A DNA stretch of 30,892 bases from the IMG/VR virus record IMGVR_UViG_3300048790_000108, positions 1-30,892 of that record; one strand, 5' to 3'. This document shows, in pieces, positions 26,493-30,892 of this stretch. The position numbers and the translations under genes are program-made. This DNA comes from a virus. The first letter of the stretch is position 1, and every line of letters starts with the position of its first letter. The notes beneath the pieces are model-generated. The model did not search any database. It was not told the origin of the DNA and was given only the letters and a program-made list of their open reading frames with translations.

Positions 26493-27768
26493 CGGACACT
26501 CCAAACTCCCGCCATCCGGGGCAGAACGCTGGATGACTTGCCCAGGCTCGGTTGTCCTGTCCGCCGACATGCCCGGCCAGGACTCCGAGTATGCCGAAGA
26601 GGGGACTCGTGCCCACGCCTTCGCGGAGCGCTGGCTGTTCCAGCACTTCGCCCAGCATGGGTCGAAGCCCACTCCCAACCCCTCGAATGCAGAGGAAGTC
26701 GAGATTGCTAAAAACGTCAAAATTTATGTTGACGAGTGTATTGCCTTGGCCCTCTTTCTCGGCGTCAAGATTTATGTCGAGCACAAGGTTTCCATCAACG
26801 AGGACGTTTACGGAACTGCCGACTTCATCTGTTGGAACCCCTCAACTCACACTCTCTACATTCGTGACCTCAAGTACGGCGCCGGCATCCCGGTCCCCGT
26901 AGAACGCAACATCCAACTCCGCATCTACGCCCTGGCCGCGCTCCTGACGATGAAACTGCCCGCCAAGACGATCAACATCGGAATCGTCCAGCCCAGGTAC
27001 GACCACCCTGACGGATTCGTGCGGAGCATCGACTTTGACGCAGCGGATTTGCTGGACCTCTACGCTGATGTGCTTGACGGCACAAAACGCACAGAGGACG
27101 CAGAACTGGCGGCATTGCTCTGCAACCCAATGAAAGACATCGGCTGGCAAAACGGTTTCCTCAAACCTTCAGAAAAAGGCTGCCGCTGGTGCCTCGCCGC
27201 CCCCAAGTGCCCCGCGATCAAGAACAAGGCCCAGGCCCTGGCGAAGATCGCATTCTCCACCCCAACCGCAGGCCCCATTGGCGAAGTCCTGCCTCCGGTC
27301 GCCAATGGCGTCTCCACAGCCGTCGTTACCAAGCCGCCATACGACCCGCTCCAACTCGCGCGCGCTCTCGACTTCATGCCTATCCTTGAATCCTGGATCA
27401 AGTCCACCCGCGAGTTTGCGTACAACGAAGCCGAGCGCGGAGTCGAGATCCCCGATTACAAGCTGGTGGAGAAGCAGGCCGTCAGGAAGTTCAAGCCTGA
27501 CATCAACACACTTGATCTGGTTAAGGCTCTCGGCTGCAAAGGCTCCGAAATCTGGAAGCCGGCCGAACTGATCAACATCGGCGACGCCGAGAAACTCGCC
27601 CCCGGCAACAATACCAAAGAGCGCGCCCTGGTCCTCGAACCGTTCGTCGAGAAGAAATCCAGCGGTCACACCCTGGTCCACACCAGCGACAAGCGCGATC
27701 CCGTGCGAATCGACGCGAAGGCCGCATTCGCGGAGTTGCCGGTCTCGGCGGGAGGGATATTCGATTGA
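26482..27768 (+). CDS. DUF2800 PD-(D/E)XK nuclease, Cas4-like
   Basis: Start at 26482 (MPNNGHSKLPPSGAERWMTC); the longer frame from 26437 is inside the previous gene. A RecB/Cas4-type exonuclease core is visible: E40-G41 with H45 (EEGTRAHAF), E100 (YVEHK), D114 (GTADF), D129-x-K131 (RDLKYG) and Q145-x3-Y149 (QLRIYA). Cys20 plus CRWCLAAPKC (C-x2-C-x5-C) match the four cysteines that hold an iron-sulphur cluster in Cas4/AddB. 428 aa. It probably acts on DNA ends in phage replication or recombination together with the DUF2815 protein nearby. Confidence 0.88.
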   Translation: MPNNGHSKLPPSGAERWMTCPGSVVLSADMPGQDSEYAEEGTRAHAFAERWLFQHFAQHGSKPTPNPSNAEEVEIAKNVKIYVDECIALALFLGVKIYVEHKVSINEDVYGTADFICWNPSTHTLYIRDLKYGAGIPVPVERNIQLRIYALAALLTMKLPAKTINIGIVQPRYDHPDGFVRSIDFDAADLLDLYADVLDGTKRTEDAELAALLCNPMKDIGWQNGFLKPSEKGCRWCLAAPKCPAIKNKAQALAKIAFSTPTAGPIGEVLPPVANGVSTAVVTKPPYDPLQLARALDFMPILESWIKSTREFAYNEAERGVEIPDYKLVEKQAVRKFKPDINTLDLVKALGCKGSEIWKPAELINIGDAEKLAPGNNTKERALVLEPFVEKKSSGHTLVHTSDKRDPVRIDAKAAFAELPVSAGGIFD

Positions 27769-27935
27769 GCGAAACAATGAGAATGCTTCTTGAAAAAGCG
27801 AATTTGGTGGTCGAGTTTTTGAACGCCCACCCGGAGAGGTTTCACCCTCACATGGAAATTCGTATTTCCTGCGATCGGGTCGAGATTGTCGAGATCCAGG
27901 AATCTGCTCACGTCTCTCAGTTCATCAAGGACTAA
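27765..27935 (+). CDS. Small hypothetical protein, 56 aa
   Basis: TTG at 27765 overlaps the nuclease stop (TTGA), 8 bases after GGAGGG. Reads MSETMRMLLEKANLVVEFLN and then a beta-rich part (MEIRISCDRVEIVEIQ). A short helix plus hairpin layout; function unknown. The coupled start and strong ribosome site support it. Confidence 0.6.
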   Translation: MSETMRMLLEKANLVVEFLNAHPERFHPHMEIRISCDRVEIVEIQESAHVSQFIKD

Positions 27936-27937
27936 CC

Positions 27938-28507
27938 ATGAAACCGCGCAAGAAATACGCCGCCATCGGCGAACAAGTCCGCATCGTCACCCCGAAGGAA
28001 TTCGTGCGCTGCGGCTACCCCCTCACGATCAAGCTGGTGATGGAACAGCAGTTCGAAGAGATCGAGAAGGACTGCGCTCGAATGTTTGCGGCGTTGGAGA
28101 AGAAGCCTCTACCAGCGGAGCCTGCATCCGAAGTAGAATCTCCTTTCAGTTTCACTGCTGTCTCTATCAACGGAGGGCCTTTAATGTCCGCCACCGTCCA
28201 CGGAATGCTCTGCGCAGCAATCGCAGCGTATCGCCTGGAGCAGCAGAACTATGGCGGCAACGTTCGTTCGATCACCGAGAGGGACGGAGTTTGCGAGCCC
28301 GGTGCGCTTGTCACTGTCGTCAAAAAGAGCACAGTGAAGACCGGAAAAAGATTTCCTTTTTCCGGTTACCACCTGAACTATAACGGGGAATACGACTACG
28401 AACCCGGCGGCCTGGAGAACGAGCAGACGCATTGTGTGTACACGGTTCAAAAGAACAATTTCAAATTCAAGATTCTCGCGGCTCACTGCGAGATGCTCTC
28501 TTCGTAA
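27938..28507 (+). CDS. Hypothetical protein, 189 aa
   Basis: MKPRKKYAAIGEQVRIVTPK starts at 27938, two bases after the previous stop. A basic N-terminus is followed by strands and helices (EQQFEEIEKDCARMFAALEK), then a beta-rich C-terminal half (VTVVKKSTVKTGKRFPFSGY, YDYEPGGLENEQTHCVYTVQ). No family is recognised. Lies between the DUF2800 nuclease and the DUF2815 protein, so a replication-related role is possible. Confidence 0.6.
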   Translation: MKPRKKYAAIGEQVRIVTPKEFVRCGYPLTIKLVMEQQFEEIEKDCARMFAALEKKPLPAEPASEVESPFSFTAVSINGGPLMSATVHGMLCAAIAAYRLEQQNYGGNVRSITERDGVCEPGALVTVVKKSTVKTGKRFPFSGYHLNYNGEYDYEPGGLENEQTHCVYTVQKNNFKFKILAAHCEMLSS

Positions 28508-28582
28508 GGCCGCGCGCTCCTCGCGCTACAGCCGATAACCGACAACTCACAACAACCAACCGACAAAAAGGAGCACTCCCAA

Positions 28583-29155
28583 ATGGCAGACAACCTTGTG
28601 ACACCACATTTCCGTGCAGCGTTCATCAGCGTCTTCAAGGCCACCAGCATGAAGAATGCCGACGGCACCACGAACAAACCTAAGTTCTCTGTGCGCGCGG
28701 CGTTCCCGCCGGGCGCCAACCTGGCCCCGCTCAAGAAGGAAGCTGAGCTTGCGGCCAAAGAGAAGTGGGGAGACAAGATCCCCAAGACCCTGCGCAGTCC
28801 GTTCCGTACTAATGAGGAACTTGAAAACCCCATCGTCGGCATTGGCGACGACTGGGTCATCATGAGCTTCTCCGCGAACGAGGACCGGCGCCCCGGTATT
28901 GTGGACGCGAAGAACCAGGACATCATCGCGGACCACGAGGAGCAAGTTTACTCGGGGGCGTGGTTCCGTGCCCAGGTGCGCGCCTTTGCATACGAGACTG
29001 CCGGTAACAAGGGTGTCAGCTTCGGCCTGCAGAACGTCCAGAAGATCAAGGACGACGACCCGCTTGGCCATGGCCGCATCCCCGCCAGCAAGGCATTCGA
29101 GCCCGTCGAAGGCGCAACCGGCGACGCGAAGACTGCAACGTCGATTTTTGGATAA
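28583..29155 (+). CDS. DUF2815 single-stranded DNA-binding protein
   Basis: Family of phage single-strand DNA-binding proteins (T7 gp2.5-like OB folds) found beside DUF2800 nucleases and DNA polymerases. MADNLVTPHFRAAFISVFKA leads to the family's FSVRAAFPPGANLAPLKKEA and a core ending SGAWFRAQVRAFAYETAGNK, GVSFGLQNVQKIKDDDPLGH. The C-terminus (GDAKTATSIFG) is short and unusually not acidic. ATG follows a strong AAGGAG. 190 aa is typical. Confidence 0.88.
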   Translation: MADNLVTPHFRAAFISVFKATSMKNADGTTNKPKFSVRAAFPPGANLAPLKKEAELAAKEKWGDKIPKTLRSPFRTNEELENPIVGIGDDWVIMSFSANEDRRPGIVDAKNQDIIADHEEQVYSGAWFRAQVRAFAYETAGNKGVSFGLQNVQKIKDDDPLGHGRIPASKAFEPVEGATGDAKTATSIFG

Positions 29156-29177
29156 ACAAAGTGTTGCGGACCTTCCA

Positions 29178-30892
29178 ATGCAATCCTTGGGTTTGGACTT
29201 CGAGACGTTTTCCGAAATAGACCTGAAAAAATCAGGCCTGCACAACTACGCCACGCATCCCTCCACCGGCATTCACTGCTTCTCTTACGGCCCTGATTCC
29301 GCCCACGTCAAGACCTGGGTGGAAGGCGAGCCTTTCCCCCAAGACCTCGCAGATCACATTGACCAGGGTGGCATCATCACCGCATGGAACGCTCAATTTG
29401 AGCTTGCCATCTGGAACCTCTGCGCCGTCCACCGCTATGGATGGAAGCCTCTCCCGATTTCCCAGGTCCGCTGTTCCATGGTCAGAGCTTACGCGATGGC
29501 CCTGCCCGGCGCGCTGGAGGATGCTGCGCCGGCGCTTGGCGTAGACCAGCGCAAGGACGCCGAGGGCCATCGGATCATGCTGCAACTGTCCAAGCCGAAG
29601 AAGGACGGCACACTCTGGCGCCGCACTCCCGAATCGCTCGACAAGTTCCTTGCCCTCTACACTTATAACGCGCAGGACGTGCGCACGGAGCTGTCCTGCC
29701 TCGACAGGTTGATGGAACTGTCCCCGAGCGAATGCGCCCTCTGGGAACTGGACTACAAGATCAACAACCGCGGCGTCATGTGCGATCTCGGTAGCGTGGA
29801 CAAGGCCGATCTTATAATTCAGTCTGAGCAGAAGCGGTTGAACGCCGAGATGCTGAAGGTGACCGGCGGCGCGATCAGCTCCTGCAGTGAAGTGCAAATG
29901 TTGACAAAGTGGATCAGGTCTCAGGGTGTTGAGATTGACGGCCTGGCCAAAGCGGACGTGTTGAATGCGCTGGCCGGAAACGACTATTACGAGGTTATCG
30001 AGAACGAAGCTGGAGAAGCAATCGAAGTCATTCCTCCAGGGATGAAACTCCCGCCAGCAGTCCGTCGTGCTCTTGAGCTGCGCCAGGAGGCCGCCAAGAG
30101 CGGCACAGCGAAGTTGGTCGCCATGCGAGAGAAGGCATCTGAGGATGGCCGCATCCGCAACATGCACCAGTACCATGCCGCGTCTACCGGACGGTGGGGA
30201 GGCCGTGGAGTTCAGCCCCAGAATTTTTTCAGGGGCAGGCCGGGGACCACATTTGAGGATGTAGAGGCGATGTTCTCGATGCTGGACGATAAGGAAAGGC
30301 TTGACCTGTTCTATGGACCGGCTATGGATGCGATCTCCGACTGCCTCCGTGGAATGTTGGTTGCTGCCGAAGGAAATGAACTTGTTGCCAGCGACTTCTC
30401 GGCCATCGAGGCTCGCGCCCTGGCGTGGCTGGCCGGGCAGGAATCGGTTCTTGAAATATTTCGCACTCACGGCAAGATATACGAACATGCGGCGGCAAAT
30501 ATTTACCATATCCCGATCGAAGATGTCACGAAGGACCAGAGACAGCGAGGTAAGGTGATAATTTTGGCCTGTGGATTTGGAGGTTCTACTGGAGCCTTTC
30601 AATCTATGGCTCGAAACTACAACGTCAAAGTTTCCGATGAGGAAGCGTTGGAAATCGTGAAGGCATGGCGTGCGGCCAACAAGCACATCGAAAACTACTG
30701 GTATGCCCTTGAAGAAGCCGTCCTCGGCGCCATGCGCTCCGGCGGGGTCCATTACGCCGGTCCCGCAGGTCGCGCAGTGAAATTCCGCAAGTCCGGCTCC
30801 TTCCTGTGGGCTCTGCTCCCCAGCGGTCGCGCTCTCTGCTACCCCTATCCCGAACTCAGGATGGTCATGACTCCTTGGGGCGAGGAGAAGGA
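29178..30892 (+). CDS. Family A DNA polymerase (5' part, truncated by window edge)
   Basis: Replicative phage polymerase of the PolI type. ATG at 29178 starts MQSLGLDFETFSEIDLKKSG, where D7-F-E9 is the exonuclease DxE motif. Further on, SDFSAIEARALAW (catalytic D406) is polymerase motif A and RGKVIILACGFGG (K459) motif B. The gene continues past 30892, so motif C is not visible. About 571 residues are present. It is the last recognised gene of the replication block and starts 22 bases after the DUF2815 stop. A 506-codon open frame on the opposite strand here is only a shadow. Confidence 0.95.
   Translation, partial: MQSLGLDFETFSEIDLKKSGLHNYATHPSTGIHCFSYGPDSAHVKTWVEGEPFPQDLADHIDQGGIITAWNAQFELAIWNLCAVHRYGWKPLPISQVRCSMVRAYAMALPGALEDAAPALGVDQRKDAEGHRIMLQLSKPKKDGTLWRRTPESLDKFLALYTYNAQDVRTELSCLDRLMELSPSECALWELDYKINNRGVMCDLGSVDKADLIIQSEQKRLNAEMLKVTGGAISSCSEVQMLTKWIRSQGVEIDGLAKADVLNALAGNDYYEVIENEAGEAIEVIPPGMKLPPAVRRALELRQEAAKSGTAKLVAMREKASEDGRIRNMHQYHAASTGRWGGRGVQPQNFFRGRPGTTFEDVEAMFSMLDDKERLDLFYGPAMDAISDCLRGMLVAAEGNELVASDFSAIEARALAWLAGQESVLEIFRTHGKIYEHAAANIYHIPIEDVTKDQRQRGKVIILACGFGGSTGAFQSMARNYNVKVSDEEALEIVKAWRAANKHIENYWYALEEAVLGAMRSGGVHYAGPAGRAVKFRKSGSFLWALLPSGRALCYPYPELRMVMTPWGEEK

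Noticed and set aside
27169-27777. 202-codon minus-strand frame
   Set aside because: Shadow of the DUF2800 nuclease gene on the other strand.
29232-30752. 506-codon open frame on the minus strand
   Set aside because: Lies wholly opposite the DNA polymerase gene, whose protein motifs are clear; the reverse frame is long because of codon bias and shows no domain.
1-30892. CRISPR array, insertion sequence or rRNA
   Set aside because: No regularly spaced repeats with unique spacers, no transposase gene and no rRNA-like stretch were seen.

Overview
The window is one arm of a tailed-phage (Caudoviricetes) genome or prophage, probably from an uncultured bacterial host of moderately high GC. The evidence is a large terminase subunit (TerL), a phage-type replication block (RuvC-like resolvase, SNF2 helicase, DUF2800 nuclease, DUF2815 single-strand binding protein, family A DNA polymerase) and dozens of very small, tightly coupled genes. 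No portal, capsid, tail, lysis, integrase or recognisable repressor gene is visible, so host and lifestyle remain open.

Layout. Positions 1 to about 14,700 are transcribed almost entirely leftward (minus strand). This run starts at a promoter near 14,700, passes at once through a tRNA-like RNA element (14562-14688), then through about 40 small genes, and reaches TerL (826-2637) and three further small genes. Most junctions are ATGA or GTGA stop-start overlaps, so expression is probably polycistronic and translationally coupled. An unusual share of these small proteins carry paired-cysteine (zinc-ribbon-like) motifs, and one has a C2H2 finger. A plus-strand DUF3309-type membrane protein (12095-12265) and a leftward terminator (11396-11426) interrupt the run. 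Two places show rearrangement: a tandem-duplication scar at 6708-7530, and a truncated AP2-like domain wedged against a TerL gene that lacks a canonical start codon.

Positions 14,701-15,128 are a divergent control region. From 15,129 nearly everything is rightward (plus strand). First come small early genes (15129-18555), with a parS-like palindrome (16223-16238), a TTGACAAG operator/promoter repeat family, and one opposing, possibly leaderless gene (16939-17298). Next is a hairpin-rich stretch (18556-18810), a small serine recombinase (19017-19586), three small putative membrane proteins and a non-membrane neighbour (19583-20829), with a DnaA-box doublet at 19892-19912. A 748-base non-coding block (20830-21577), AT-rich at its left and packed with inverted and direct repeats, looks like a replication origin or major control region. 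The replication/recombination block follows and runs off the right edge inside the DNA polymerase gene.

Putting this together: the plus-strand arm looks like the early and replication program, and the minus-strand arm leads toward packaging and probably structural genes beyond the left edge. A parS-like site, DnaA boxes and a resolvase-type recombinase within 4 kb are compatible with maintenance as a plasmid-like prophage. That is inference, since no ParA, ParB or Rep gene is visible here.
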